From NCBI RefSeq assembly GCF_022376445.1, contig NW_025955079.1, positions 61,820 to 125,819 of the forward strand: a stretch of DNA of 64,000 nucleotides, read 5' to 3'. A program made the translations under genes and the position numbers. A model generated the notes under the pieces. It was not told where the DNA came from. It worked only from the letters and a program-made list of their open reading frames with translations, and did not search any database. Below, one piece after another: positions 50,401 through 62,661 of the stretch (position 1 is its first letter; the number at the start of each line of letters is the position of its first letter). The stretch comes from Fomitopsis serialis. Taxonomy: Eukaryota > Basidiomycota > Agaricomycetes > Polyporales > Fomitopsidaceae.

Positions 50401-52440
50401 GAGACAGTGAAATGGCAGGTGTGCAAGACAGTGCATGGGTCGGGACACCTGTCAGGTGAGACAGTAGGCAGCGAGATGGCACACGAGCGGGACAGTAAGT
50501 GTGCAAGACAGTCAGTGAGCAAGACGGTCAGCAGGCAAGACGGTCAGTAGTACTTCCATTTGTAGTATCCTTGTAGCACTGGGGTCTGCCCATGGAAGAC
50601 AGGAGACGAGAGTCCAGTACAGCCCAATGGCTACCATGACATTTCATTGCACGGTCACGACTCACTACACGCAGTCATCACGAACTCAACCAGCCTGGTC
50701 ACACGCATCATGACGGTCATACCAGCTGTTTGGCGGTGATCCTCATGTCGAACCCATTCCAAATCTCGCTTAGTATCTACGCCGATGTCGGTCTTCCGCG
50801 CAGACTACAAAGCCCACGGCGTGTCTGTACTAAGTATTGCAGCACCGGCTTGCGGGTCAGGCGTCCGTCTCGAGGTACGTGCCGACTCTACCACTGGCAG
50901 GCAAGACGGTTGGCGAGCAAGACGATGATCAGTGGGGCAAGACGGTCCAAAGCAGGCAAGACGGGGGCGCACCAGGATCGTGCGGCACCTCGACGAGACT
51001 TACCCCGTCATGCTCGTGCTCCTCTCCACTGACACGCGTGCGCTCCAGGCCGGCTTCGTGCAGGTGTTCACCACCAAGCTGCACCAGAATTTCATGCTGC
51101 TGATGCTGCATGCCATCGCGACGGCGCTGAGCTTGCAGAGTGCGGAGTACTTCTTCGAGACGCGCGAGACACCGCTCGAGTGCAAGTTGGAGGAGCTCAG
51201 CCCGCCCGGATTGGAGAAGGGTGCAGAGCAGTCACGGGTGATCGCGGAGAAGGTGTTCGGCATCGTGGTGTCGTGATTCGAGGCGGGTGGTGATGGAAGG
51301 CTGTTGCTGAGCAGTGGGAGCCCTGACTCGGACGGCGACGGCGGCAAGGTAACCCATGCCGACACGTATGTCGCCGGAGTGCTGATCTGGTAAGTCCCTG
51401 TGAAGTGAGCCAAGCAATCGTCGTGTGGCGATGATCGTGCCAAAGCGTTGAGCGGATAGTGTGTGCGAGCAAGACAACATGCAACTCACAAGCGAGACAG
51501 CATGCAACCGGGACGGTGCACTACCAAGGTAGTGCGCAAGCAAGACGGCGGGCAACCAGGACGGCGCGTAAGCAAGACGATAGATGTGCAAGACGGCGCT
51601 CGCGAGCAAGACGGCGATACATGAGCAAGACGGGACACGAGAAAGCAACTCAAATGCTCACCCTCTTTTCTGCCCACCCTCTCGCTCGCTCGCCCTTCCA
51701 CCCTCTCACCTGCGTGCCATCCTCAGACGCACTTGCCGGCCCTTTCACTCGCTCGCTTGCCCGTGCGCCCGCCTGCTCTTCCACTTACCTTCTCGGCTGC
51801 TTTCCCGTCCTCTCGCTCGCTGGCCCGTCCTCTCACTCGCTCACCCGACCTCTCGCTCGCTGGCCCGACCTTTCACTCACACGCCTGCCCTCTCGTTCGC
51901 TCGCTCACTCACCCTCCCACTCACCCGCAGCGACGAGTTACTCGTCCAGAGACTCGCCACCTATGGACTCACGGTGAGCAATTTGCTTCCATGACGACAA
52001 CGACCTGCACATACCTGCACGTCCTCTGTACCCGCCACAGCGAGTTCAAAGTTGAAGCGTCCAGAGTTCGGACGCCTGAAGGTAGACCCGGGCTCGGGCG
52101 GCGGTGGTGGTCACGAGTAGGACGGTTCGCGCGAACAGTACGGTGTGTAACGAGTACAGCGCGCAGCTAAGACAGCCCGGGTATGCGAGCAGCACGGTGT
52201 GAGCAGGATGGTGCGCCGAGTCAAGACGGTGCGCAGGCAAGACGGTGTGCACGAGCAGGACAGCGCGCGAGTAAGACAGCACCCGAGAAGGAAATTGGGT
52301 CGCCAAGACAGTATGCCAACAGAACGTTAGACGAACAGGACGGCGGGCAAACAAGACGACGCGAGGGCAGGACGGTGGCACACGAGCAAGGCGGATGCAT
52401 TCCCAGTGAGCCGACGCCTTGATTGAGCCAGCCGACGCTT
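50400..52440. repeat. Dispersed (G)CAAGACGG repeats and CT-rich tract
   Basis: Many copies of GCAAGACGG and variants (GAGCAAGACGG, CAAGACAG) occur at irregular spacing between 50400-50560, 50890-50970, 51460-51640 and 52190-52400. A pyrimidine-rich CTCGCTCGC tract lies at 51660-51930. The short ORFs in these parts are low-complexity. Confidence 0.6.
50947..51276 (+). CDS. Possible small gene fragment, unknown
   Basis: Unlike its surroundings this stretch reads as an ordinary protein: YPVMLVLLSTDTRALQAGF, then TKLHQNFMLLMLHAIATALS and a charged end with EYFFETRETPLECKLEEL, stopping at 51276. It could be an exon of an older gene captured in the repeat region. No start or partner exon was found. 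Confidence 0.3.
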   Translation, partial: PKQARRGRTRIVRHLDETYPVMLVLLSTDTRALQAGFVQVFTTKLHQNFMLLMLHAIATALSLQSAEYFFETRETPLECKLEELSPPGLEKGAEQSRVIAEKVFGIVVS

Positions 52441-52593
52441 CGAACTCACAAACAAGCCCGGCTGGTCGATTCACACTATCAATTGGGATCACGAATCCCG
52501 ATTACATTGCACCCAGGTAAGTACATTATGTCTACGTCGGCTGCACCATCCTCATCGTACAAGCCGACGCGTCGGCCGGCGTAGGCTACTCCC

Positions 52594-53759
52594 ATGACAT
52601 TCCGCGAGACGGCACGTCGGCTACAGGATAGGCTTCGGGTGAAAAGGGCTGCATGGTGTGCGTGCCGGGCGGACGAGCACCTTTTCTTATGGAAGGGTGT
52701 ACGCTCTCCGCCACCGTCGACGATAGCGGACCCTACTATCAAGCATCTGCAGGACTTGTCGGTTCGTGAGTCACTTCGCGACACGAAAGGATATGGTTCC
52801 GCCCTCCGCAAGTTTCACATCTTCTGCGATATTTTCTCAGTTGCGGAGGAAGACCGCCTGCCTGCGTCATTTGCAGTGCTCAACTCATTCGCATTATGGG
52901 CCCTAGCCGACCCTCAGCCGGGTGATGTCGGCCTGATTGGAGGCCCCGCGTTCGAGCCAGTAAGTCGGGATGTTGTCAGGAAGTACCTGGCTGGTGTGCG
53001 TGCCTGGCATTTGATTCAAGGCTGGCCAGCACCACTGTCCTCGGACGACCATGCGAGGATCGATTTCCACCTCCGCGGTCTTGAACGGCACGTCGGTGCA
53101 CGCAGGAAAGCCCCACGCCCGCCTGTCACGGTGCCGATGCTTGGCGCCTTACGGGCGGCACTCGACCTGTCAAGTTCGTTCGACGCCTGTGTGTGGGCGG
53201 CCGCGACCTGCGCTTTCTGGGGGCTCATGCGCTTAGGAGAAGTCACCGTACCAAGCCGTGCTTCGTTCCGCGCAAACAAGCATCTCACACGCAAGGACGG
53301 ACTGATCTCGCAGGACGTCAATGGCAAGGTCTATGCACAGCTCGACCTGCCCTCAGCGAAGACAGCACGCGAGGGCGAAACCCAAGCTGTCTACCTCGTT
53401 AAGCAGGGCGAGACAGTATGTCCCATCACCGCATTGCAGAATCTAATTGCAGTGGTGCCTGCAGGCCCCGATGACCCTTTGTTTTCGTGGCGAGACAGCA
53501 CGGGCGCTGTACGGCCCCTAACTCGGGCAGCCGTCCTTCGGCGTGTCAACAGCATCTTCACCGCCCAAGGCTGGGGCACCTCGTTCGGGCACTCGTTTCG
53601 CATCGGCGGTGCCATGTTCTTTCTCGCGCAAGGTGTCAGCCCGAGATAGTGCGCATACAGGGCCGCTGGAAATCTGTGGCATATCAGCTCTATGTGCGCG
53701 CCTTCGAGCAGGTTGCCTCGCAGCACCTTGCTCTCCGCTCGAGTGCTCATGGTCTGTAG
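52594..53759 (+). pseudogene. DIRS-type tyrosine recombinase with one frame break
   Basis: Starts at ATG 52594 (MTFRETARRLQDRLRV). An N-terminal core-binding region (LRDTKGYGSALRKFHIFCDI) is followed by a catalytic domain with the first Arg in LMRLGEV, the H-x-x-R motif in GHSFRIGGA and the nucleophile Tyr in YQLYVRAFEQ. The frame is broken at 53640-53649, where a TAG appears after VSPR. The continuing sequence, including the Tyr, is in another frame up to 53759, so one base seems to be missing in a CCC run. It would integrate DIRS DNA circles. It lies 4.7 kb after the RT frame on the same strand. Confidence 0.8.
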
Positions 53760-53862
53760 AGTGTCGGCTCTTTTGGGTTGGGCTGGCGGCGAGTTCGCCG
53801 CGGGTCGCCTCGCTCTTGGTTGGGTAAGCGGCTCTCTCTCCGCGTCCGTTCCCGGCTAACGC

Positions 53863-55437
53863 TGTGGTGATTGCGAGTCCCCGGTGCGTGGACGACGCGG
53901 AAGGGAATTCTTGGTATCAGTGAAAACGATGGGCGGGGGTCGTTGGTACCAGTTGACGGTTGGCGGAGGAAGCGAGCGAGGTCCGTGGTACCTCGCGGAG
54001 GGAAAAGGGGAATGGGGAGGTGTGCCGCACGCTTCGTCCGCGCTGTCCTTTAGTGAAGACTGCCTTTCCTGAGCCTGGTATACTCGATAGCCTTCCCTCC
54101 GACGTTCCTAACCTGAGTTCTCCTCGATCCTGAGCCTGAGCCTAACTTATGCGACCTTCCTTAGCCTGAGCGCGAGCCTGAGACGAGACCTGAAGCCTGA
54201 GATTGCCCGGCGCAACCTAGATACTGAGTCCTGAGAGGTAGTGGTAGGTGACTAACTCCTCCCTCCCTCTCCCCCCTAAGTCTCCTCCCGCCGCCGTTTT
54301 CCCACGTCCTACCCTCGCTGGCACCCGTTCCTCTCCTCTCCCGTTCCTTCCGCACCCGCCGCGTCTCCTTCCGACCCCTCGCCGTGCCCTTCTCCAGCTC
54401 CTTCCGCCCCCTCCGCCTCCTCCCGACGCCTCGCCATACCCTTCTCCAGCTCCTTCCGCTCCCTCCCCCTGGCTCTCAGTGTTTCCCCACCGTCTGCAAT
54501 GCCCGCCGATGCTCCCCCGAACCCGTCCACCATCGTCTTCACCACCCGGTTCTACCGCCTCATCGATCTTCTCCGTGACGAACGCGTAGTCGAGCCTCGT
54601 CTGAACCCCGATAGCGACCACGAGTGGCTTGCCTGGGCCCACGGAGCTCGGTGGTTAATCGTGCGTCTTTCCCTTCATCCTGATTCCTGATCCCCCTCTA
54701 AGCCGTCCTCCCCGCAGCGAATGCTCTTCGACTCTCGTTCCCGTGCAGTGGCCCACGGCGATGCTTCCCTTCCGCTCGTCCGCCGCTATCCCGACGTGCA
54801 GGAGCTGATCGAGTACCTCGACCAAGTCTTCCTCACTCTTCCGTCGCAGCATAGCTACGTGGGCGAACCCTTCCCTTTGATTGCCTGGGCCCCGAATCGG
54901 GTCACCGCCGAGCAGGCTGACGCAGAGATTGGTCGTCCCCTCCTTCCGGTTCGCTACTTGGAGCGTCCCTTACAGCTCTCGTCCTACCGCGCTTCGTCCG
55001 ACAGCCTCGACAGCCTCCTTACTCGGTTCCAGGGCCTCCTAGACGAGTGCCGCACCGCTAACCGCGACGCTCGTTCCGAAGCTGTTCGTATCGCCCGAGG
55101 CCTGAATACGGTGGAGGGCGGTGTTCGCGACTTGCACGCCCGCCTGTCGGAGGGAGTCTACGTCCCGGACGGCTACTCTGGGGTACCTCGCCGCCTGCGG
55201 TTCGCGCCGGTTAGGGATGTCGATGATCTGGAGGAAGGAGAGGTTGAGGACGCCATGGGGGAGGAGCCCGTTGTCCATGTACTGTAGCCGTCTTCCTCCC
55301 GCGTGTTCTTATATTGGTTGTCCTTCCGCCGAGTCGTCCTTCCGCCAATGGATGTCGCTTCGCTCCGCATTGCCTGGGCCTGAGTGCGTGTGTCGTTCCG
55401 GGCTCGTACCGCTGTTCCCATGTGGGCCTGCCCCACA
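53863..55437 (-). repeat. Ty3 element LTR (copy 2), 1575 bp
   Basis: Nearly identical to 9288-10863, with the same TGTGG...CCACA ends. In the sense (minus) direction of this element it is the 3' LTR. It sits about 100 bp after the DIRS recombinase, so the Ty3 element inserted next to or into the DIRS element. Confidence 0.9.
54499..55287 (+). CDS. Spliced antisense gene inside the LTR (copy 2)
   Basis: Exons 54499-54660 and 54718-55287 match the LTR gene of copy 1 with the same 57-bp intron and a 243-residue product. It is intact in this copy although the internal region of the same element has many frame breaks. Confidence 0.6.
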
Positions 55438-55453
55438 TCTACCCCCACCTTGA
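55438..55453 (-). promoter_or_regulatory. Candidate polypurine tract
   Basis: On the minus strand AAGGTGGGGGTAGA directly precedes the LTR, as expected for the plus-strand primer of a Ty3 element. It also confirms that the element's sense strand is minus. Confidence 0.6.
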
Positions 55454-55735
55454 AATTCTGACCGTCCCCGGTCAGACTCTCATTCTTCCCGATATGGTAC
55501 TCCTACGCCGCCTTCAGGATCGTCCCAAGTCTTGAGCGATCGGTGATCGATCACGGCCTTCTGCTCGCCTTGCTTCTCTAGCGCTTCGTCCGACGCGTTG
55601 ATTGGCCGGGATAGTCTCTTGATCGGGGAATCTTCTTCCGATCAGTGTGGCTGGGCCTCGTCTCCCCGCGTATAAGGCTCGCCGCACTCCTGCTCCTTCG
55701 TGCTCCTTCCTCCTCCCTCCCATCTCCTGTCACCC
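55454..55735. other. Internal spacer upstream of antisense Zn2Cys6 gene
   Basis: About 280 bp between the 3' LTR and the antisense gene start. Pyrimidine-rich sequence (CTCCTTCCTCCTCCCTCCC) just before the ATG looks like a fungal promoter tract. Confidence 0.4.
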
Positions 55736-57734
55736 ATGTCTCGTCCTTCCCCGTCTCCTTCTGCCACTCTGGACTTCACCGCCGGTCTCCCCGACGAGGA
55801 CTATCCAGTCCGCCTTGCCGCCTCCGCCGAACTGGTCTCCCTTGAGGCGCGAATCAGCATCGTCGCCGCTCGAGAGCCGACCATGGGCCGCCATCCATCG
55901 CACGCGCAAGCGGGCGCGTGGTTGATCTGGGGCCGCCAGCTATGTTACGCCTGGGTGAGCACCTCCGATACCTATCTCCCTGTCCTCCATGCTCACGGGT
56001 CCTCCAGGCTGTGTACGACGTGCACCTCGACTACGTCCTCACCAACGGGCTGTTTGAGACGCGTTTGCGTCCCGAAACCGAGGCCGCCTTGGACGCCTTC
56101 TGGGAGCGGCTGGACGGCTTCGCCAGCCAGCCCTCCCGGTACCAGGGTTCCCTCCAGACCCTCCGGCAGGAGGCCCAACTGCGTGGCCGCCGGTACGGCT
56201 CGACCGGCTACTGGGCCGGCACCACCTTCGAGCTCTCCCCGGCCGTCCTCGCCACGTCCCGTCGTCCCGCCTCTCGCGCTCCGTCCCATCGCCCGTGCCT
56301 CATCCGTCCCCTCTCCCGCCACCGCCGCGCATCTGTCTCCCGTCTCCGAGCCTCTCCGGTCGCCGCCCACGAACCTCGACCTCCGTCCCCTCTCGAGTAC
56401 GACGAGCCAATGCCTGAGCCTGCGGCCCAGGACGGGCCTGTTCCCCCGCCGCCGTGCATCTCGCGGCCCTCGAGGACGTTCCGGCGCCTGAGCCCGCCCT
56501 CTCCGTGGCTGGGCCGTTCGGGTTCCCTTTCCCTGAGCCGGCTCCCTCCGCCCCCGGCCATTATGCCCGCGCGTCCTCGCTCGCGTTCACCGAGCGGGAC
56601 CCTTCCGTCCCTCCTCCCGTTACGCCCGCGCGTTCGCCGCCACCCTCCTCTTCGCCTCTGTTCACAGAGAGAGGCACGCCCGTCGCGCCCCTTCCTCTGT
56701 TCGCGCCATCGCCCTCACCTCCCATCGCGCCGTCCATACCATCTCCTCCCCCGGGCCTCCGCGCGGCACCGCCCTGTCCGCGCGCCACCGACTCCCCCTC
56801 CGATCGATACCATCGAGGATGACGCCCTGGAGCGGTCCATGTCGCCTCGCGCGTTGGAAGAGGCGATTTTCGCCAGCAACATCGGGACCCGGCTCTACCG
56901 CCCAACCCAGCCGTCCCCTCCTCCCGCTCCTCGCCCGTCTCGCCCGATGCCGCGTCGTGTCCTCCTCAAGCTTCCGACCACGGAGGCGCTCCGCCTGCTC
57001 CCCTTCGCCGACAATCCTCCTTCCGTCCCCCGCCCTCCCCGACAAGTTCCCTCCGGTGCCGCAGCGCACTTCCAATGCCGAGCGCCCGCGGTACGGGCCC
57101 TACGTGTACTCTCCGACCACCCCTTGCCCTGAGTGCCGTCGAAATCGCTTCCGGTGCCGCATCGACGCCCTTCCGGGCCACGCATGCGCCGCGTGTAGTT
57201 CCCGGAAGAAGAGGTGCGCGTTCAGTGCCTTTAGTGAGTCCCTTTTCCGCCTACCGTCCTTACTTACTCATCCCTTGCTTTCCAGAGGAAGGGGCGCCAA
57301 GCTTCTTCTATATAGCCACCATCCCGACCTCCTCGGTCCGCCCTCGCCTCTTACGACTGGGTAACCACCCCAGGAGGCACCCTCGTCGGTCCCCGTCCTT
57401 CGGATATCCGAGCCGACTTCCCCTTCCGCGTGCTCCAGCGCCGCCTACTCGACCTCCCGCTCCTTCTGCATCCCCCGAGCCGGTCGCTGGTCCCGCAGCC
57501 TCCACCCGCTCCCTTGGCCATGCCCGCCGCTCCTCCTCGCCTCCGAACCGTCCAAGATCGACTCGATTGGATGGCCAGCCGTCTGGGGAAGTCCGGCAAT
57601 TCTTCCGCCGCCCGGTATGCTCGGCGCCCCCGAGATCCCCGACCCGAAGATGAGCACGACGAGCTGGAGGAAGATGTCGAAATGGAAGGTCCCGGAAGCC
57701 TGAGCGTGAGTTTGAGTCGGAGGAGGGCCAGTAG
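55736..57734 (+). pseudogene. Antisense Zn2Cys6-cluster gene (copy 2, complete 5' end, frame-broken)
   Basis: Start at ATG 55736 (MSRPSPSPSATLDFTAG); exon 1 ends at 55954, a 53-bp GTGAGC...CTCCAG intron follows, and exon 2 starts at 56008 (AVYDVHLDYVLTNGLFE). This supplies the N-terminus absent from copy 1: a helical region (LRPETEAALDAFWERLDGF, SLQTLRQEAQLRG). From 56400 on it aligns to bases 1-1330, but single-base gaps (for example near 56450, 56750, 56778, 56974, 57003) break the frame several times. The Cys6 cluster is still readable near 57126-57228. Confidence 0.55.
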
Positions 57735-58214
57735 GTATGTAGTAGTGATCCCGCAGTAGTCCCTCCCTCCGATGTACCTCCCTCCGTCCAAGTCCGCAAT
57801 TGTACAATGTATCCCTGCTTACCCCCCCCCGAGCCCCGCTGACCACGCCTTGTTCGTCCACCCGTGTGATAAGCTCCCCGAGGCCGCGCACTCGTTTCCT
57901 CACTGGCCACCGGATGGCTGCCCCTTGATTCCCAATCGCCTCGAGGCTTCCGCCCTGTACAATCACCTCGAGGCTTCCATCCTGTGCATCTAGCTCGTTG
58001 ATCACTTTGATTTCGAGTGGTGCCGACGCCTCGAGGCTACTGATCCTCCTCTTCCCCTTCCACTGTCCGCTCCTCCCCATTATCGCCATCGATCTATGCT
58101 TGCCTCGGGTATGCGAGTCGTCCATCCATCCCATCTCCCACATCGTTCTTAACTCGTGCCCCGAGCAGCTATCCACCCTGCACATCGCTTTCTCCCTGCC
58201 CCTCTTTCCTCCGC

Positions 58215-58891
58215 ATGAGCGGCCTTCAGACTCGCGTCCCCTCCGCCGCTCGCCGCCTCCCCAGCGTCGAGCGTCGTCCCTTCTTCGATCCGACGATTCC
58301 CCTTCCGTTCCCCCCGTCGCCTATACCAGTTGATCCCTCCGCCCGGTCCACTCTCGGCCTCCCCGTCGAGGAGCGCCTCGCTCGTCTAGAGGCCTCTTCC
58401 GCGTGGCAAACCCGCCAGCAGGAACGAATCTGGAACGAGTTTGTCGAGTTCCGCCGCACCGTCAACGCGATGCTCGAGGCCCATGCGCGGGATATCGATC
58501 GCGGAGACACCCGCATCGCGATCCAGGTCAACGGGCTCCTCGACCTGTTCCTAGAGCACCGCCGGAACTACGAGTACCATCTTAACACCCAGCGCCGCCT
58601 CGAAATTCGTGCCGGCTTCGATCGCGGGACCGTCGACCGTCGCCTCGATACTCTCGCCGAGAAGGTTCGTGCCCTGGAAGGCTTCCGCGGCTACGTCCGT
58701 TCCCGCCTCGACGACATCCACAATGATTCCTCCGTTCAGGCCGCCCTCGACGTTATCGAGACGCAGCTTTCGTATGTCCTCGAGCACATACGCTCTACCC
58801 CTCCAGCTCGTCCGTCCGCGCTTCTCCTCCCCTCCGCGGGTCACACACTCCTTCCGACGCGGCAGCCACTCCCTCCGCTCCGCCAGCCTGA
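58215..58891 (+). pseudogene. Antisense coiled-coil gene (copy 2, frame altered)
   Basis: Counterpart of 1816-2499. Small deletions near 58290 and 58345 keep the frame partly, and the loss of one C near 58800 shifts the last ~30 codons so that the frame runs on past the normal stop. The coiled-coil middle is unchanged. Confidence 0.5.
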
Positions 58892-58911
58892 CTCCGCGCC
58901 TCCCTTCCTCG

Positions 58912-61900
58912 TCAATCCTCTTCTTCCGCGTCCGACTCTTCGTCCTTGTCGTCCGCGCCGAACCTTTCCTCCAGCTCTTCATTCTCGTCCGGTAAGTACT
59001 CATCCCACTCCTCAATATCCACTAGCTTAACTTGCGCCTTGTCCCTTCCGCGATACGGTATCACCCGGAACGCCGCATATCTGTGCCTCGACACGCTTCC
59101 GTCTAGTTCTGCGAGAATGTACGACCCTCCCTCCGTCCGCCGCACTACGATCATCGGCCCCAGATACCGCTGTTTCGCCTTCCGACTGTGTTCCGTTTCG
59201 ATTTGCGAGTTTCGCACTAACACCAGGTCTCCAGGATTATGCTTGTAGTCTTTGATAGTGTGCTCGTTCCGCTTGATAAACTCCTTCACCGATTTGTACC
59301 TAGCTTTAAGCACCTTCCGATGAATACCGTCAAGGTCCTCTCTTCGCTTCAGCAGCTGCCGTGCCCGATGCGCAATGAATTCCTCCTGAGATAGCATCTC
59401 CTCCGGCGCCGGAACCAGGTACGTTGCTTCCGCTAGGTCAAATGGAAAGATTGGCTCAACTCCATGCATAATCCTGTACGGCGACATCCCAGTGCTCTTC
59501 TGTATCGAGACTCGTTCCGCCCAGAAAACCGCGTCGATCACCGATGGCCACTTCGATTCATTCCCTCCGCAGAGCTTCATCGTTGCCTCCCGCACGTCAA
59601 AGTGCCGTCGCTCGACGATCCCGTTTGCTCTCGAATTATACGGCGAGATCTTAATATGCCTGATCCCGTATTTCTTCGCGAGGTATTCCATCGCCGCGAG
59701 GAACGCAGGGCCGTTGTCTGTTACTATCTCCGCGACCCCCCCACCGACAGAGAATATCCTCGTAGATCCATGCCCCTAGTATTGGCCCAGTCTCCCTCCG
59801 CAGCTTCCGGAATTCCGGTACGATCCTAGGAACATCTCCCTTGAACATCATCTTGTATCCTCCCGCGGCAGGCATGTGCATTGTGTCCATGTACACCTTA
59901 TGGAATAATCCCTGCGGTATCGCGACCGTCGGAGGGATCTTCAGCCGTTGCGTGCTCCTAAGTTGGCACGCATGGCGTACTCACGTACCACCGTACGTCC
60001 TGGTCCAGGAACGGCCACCAGAAGCGCTCCAGCAGCCTCGTCCGCACCGTAAGTACTCCCTTATGTCCGAGGTCGTCGTGCGCCTGCCTCAATAGCTCTA
60101 ACCTTCGCTCCCTCCGAATCACTCGCTTATGCTTTCCGTCTGGGTCCCGTCGCCAGAGTCTCCCTCCGCGTAAGAAGAACCGTCCTGCCTTTCGCACGAA
60201 TTTCCTGAACGCCGCCTCGTCCGCCATTCCCTCCGGTCTCTCGGCGGTCCTCAGGAACTCCTCAATGCGTACCAGATCTTCTTCCGCCGCATCCGCCTTG
60301 TCATGCCGCGGAATCTCCACTTCTTCCGCGTCTGGCCTGCGACCCCAATCACTAAGCAGAGGATCCGCGCCTCCTCCCGTGCTCGGAGCCCCTTCCGCCG
60401 GTAGCTCGGCTCGCTAGAGTTCCAGGTTTCAATCGTAAACGCGCATGCTTCGTCGATCCACTCTTCGGGATCTCCCTCCTCCTCCGGGTCTTCTTCCGCT
60501 CGTTCCCTCCGTAGCCCGTCCGCCCCGGAGTGAAGCACTCCGGGAATATGCACCAGCTTGAAGTCGAAGAGTAGGATCGCCGCTATCCACCGGTTCATGC
60601 CGCATTCGGCTGAATGTCCGGGTTGTTGAGCATGCCCTTGATGTACTTCGCATCTACCTCGACTTCCAGCCTCCGCACGCCGATAATGTGTATCCTCGAC
60701 GCTCGCAGCGCCCGGAAGAGCCCATATAGTTCTACCTTTGCTTGTGAGTAGCGCGACTCCCGTTCATTCCACGTTATTGACCCAAACCTGCTCGGGCACT
60801 TCCTCCCCTTCACGTCCCGCTGCAGTAGGACAAACCCGACGCCGATGACCGAAGAGTCCACGGCCAGAATCACTACTCGGTCGGTAGTATAGTCGATCGG
60901 AAGGAGCGCAGGGCAGTTCACGAGTGCTTCTTTCAGTGTTTCCATCGCCAGCTCTTCTTCCGCCCCCCATCCGAAGTCAACCCCCTCCGCGTCAACCTAG
61001 TGAGTGGTCTCGCGATCTTTGAGAAGTCCTTGATGAAGATCCGAACCAGCCCCATCGTCCCAAGGAAGGCCCGCACGTCCGTCACCGTCTTGCACGCTGG
61101 CCAGTCGCGGATCTTCTGCACCCTAGCGTCGTCAGGCTCCCTTCCGCTGTATGTGCACTTATGTCCCAGGACTACCACGTCCGGTACGCACAGATGTGCC
61201 TTCTTTCCCGAGAACGTCCCTCCGACGGCACCCATCCTTTGGAGGATGCGGTTCATGTTCTCCAGGTGTTCCCACACGAATCGCCTTATGCCTGGATTCC
61301 CTCCGATGGTCTCGTACCCTCCGCCGGGAAGCTCGTACCTAGTTTTCGGCCCTTTTGCGTTCACGTCATCAGCGAATGGTATCGTCACGTCTGGAATCTC
61401 GTCTTGCATGATGAACGTTACGTCCCCGTGTACGATCTGCATCGCGTTCGTATATCCCATCGGTACTGCCGTCAATCGCAGGGCCCCCATGGTGACTGGA
61501 ACGTTGTGAGGTCCCTCGACCGGATCGCCAGCCCCCGCTGATCGAATGCTACGAACAAATCCAGGGCCCCGTAACATGCCCTTCCGCCAAACGATTCCGC
61601 CAGCTGCTCGATGAACGGAGGGACCGCCGCATCCTTGATCGTAACAGCGTTTAGTGGCTGCAGGTCGTGTACCAGTCGGAGAGACTTTCCATCCTTCTTG
61701 ACCACGCAGAACCATCGCGAGCGATACGACGAGCTTGATGGCTCGTACACCCGGACGCGATTTTGTCCTTGATGATGCGGACGACCTCGTCGTAAATACC
61801 AGGAGGAATCGGTATGTTCTTCAGTACCCACGGAATGTGCTCGACCGTTGGGATTACCACAGGATCGAAATACTCTTCCCTCAGCCGCCCCTTCTCCGTC

Positions 61901-62623
61901 TCGTCCCACGCAAATACTTTGTCGTGCATCCCTACGAGCCAGTCCACCAGCTTCGCCTCCTCCGGCCATAGGAATCCGCTTCGTCCTACGTCTAGTGCGT
62001 CCCTCCGTTCCTGCGTGTACCTTCCGCGCGGAATGAACTCCGGCGCGACGATCGGCATAACGGGCATGCCCGCTAGCGGATCGGTCGGCGCCCTTCGCAC
62101 CACCCTAAACTCCTCGGGGAGCGTTGCGGCCACTGGTCGTACCTTCCGAGCCACCTTCTTGTAGGCCAGCACCTCGATTGCCATCCCCGTTTCTACTTTG
62201 AACACCTCCTCCTCCTCCCATCCGTCTTCCTCCTCCGCCCCATCTCCAGACTCATACTCTCCTTCCGTTGCGTTGCGATCTCCCTCCGCCCGCTCGAAAT
62301 CCTCCCCGCCGATTCGTAGTCTTCTTCCGCCGGCTCGCAGTCCTCCTCCGCTGACTCATCGTATCGTTCTCCATCCCACGCGCTCCTCCCGCCGGCTTGT
62401 CTCGACATCCTTCAGTCTCGTCGATAGTCTCTCTGCCTCCCACATCCCCATACTGAGCAACGGTCTCGTGTATTGCGTCGCTAAAATCCAAGGATTCATT
62501 ACAACTCGGGAAATGGGTATCTGCAGAGTCCATCGACGATCCATAGTCGCTAAGCCTGTCGGTAGGCGCTCCCGTTCCTTCCGCACCCTCTCCGTCCCAG
62601 ACATATACTGAATAGTGGCCCAT
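58912..62623 (-). pseudogene. pol: Ty3 pol (copy 2), frame-broken
   Basis: Counterpart of 2520-6248 with nearly the same sequence. Single- or few-base gaps (for example near 59737, 59817, 59977, 60333, 60512, 60597, 60981, 61488, 61752, 62307) split it into several frames. RT, RNase H and integrase motifs are all still present in pieces. Very few substitutions were noticed relative to copy 1. Confidence 0.85.
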
Positions 62624-62661
62624 AAGATCGTCTCCGCTCGCGTTGCTTGCATCATCGACTT

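Noticed and set aside
51459..52170. ORFs translating the CTCGCTCGC tract
   Set aside because: Leu/Ser/Ala low-complexity reading of a pyrimidine-rich tract, no coding support.
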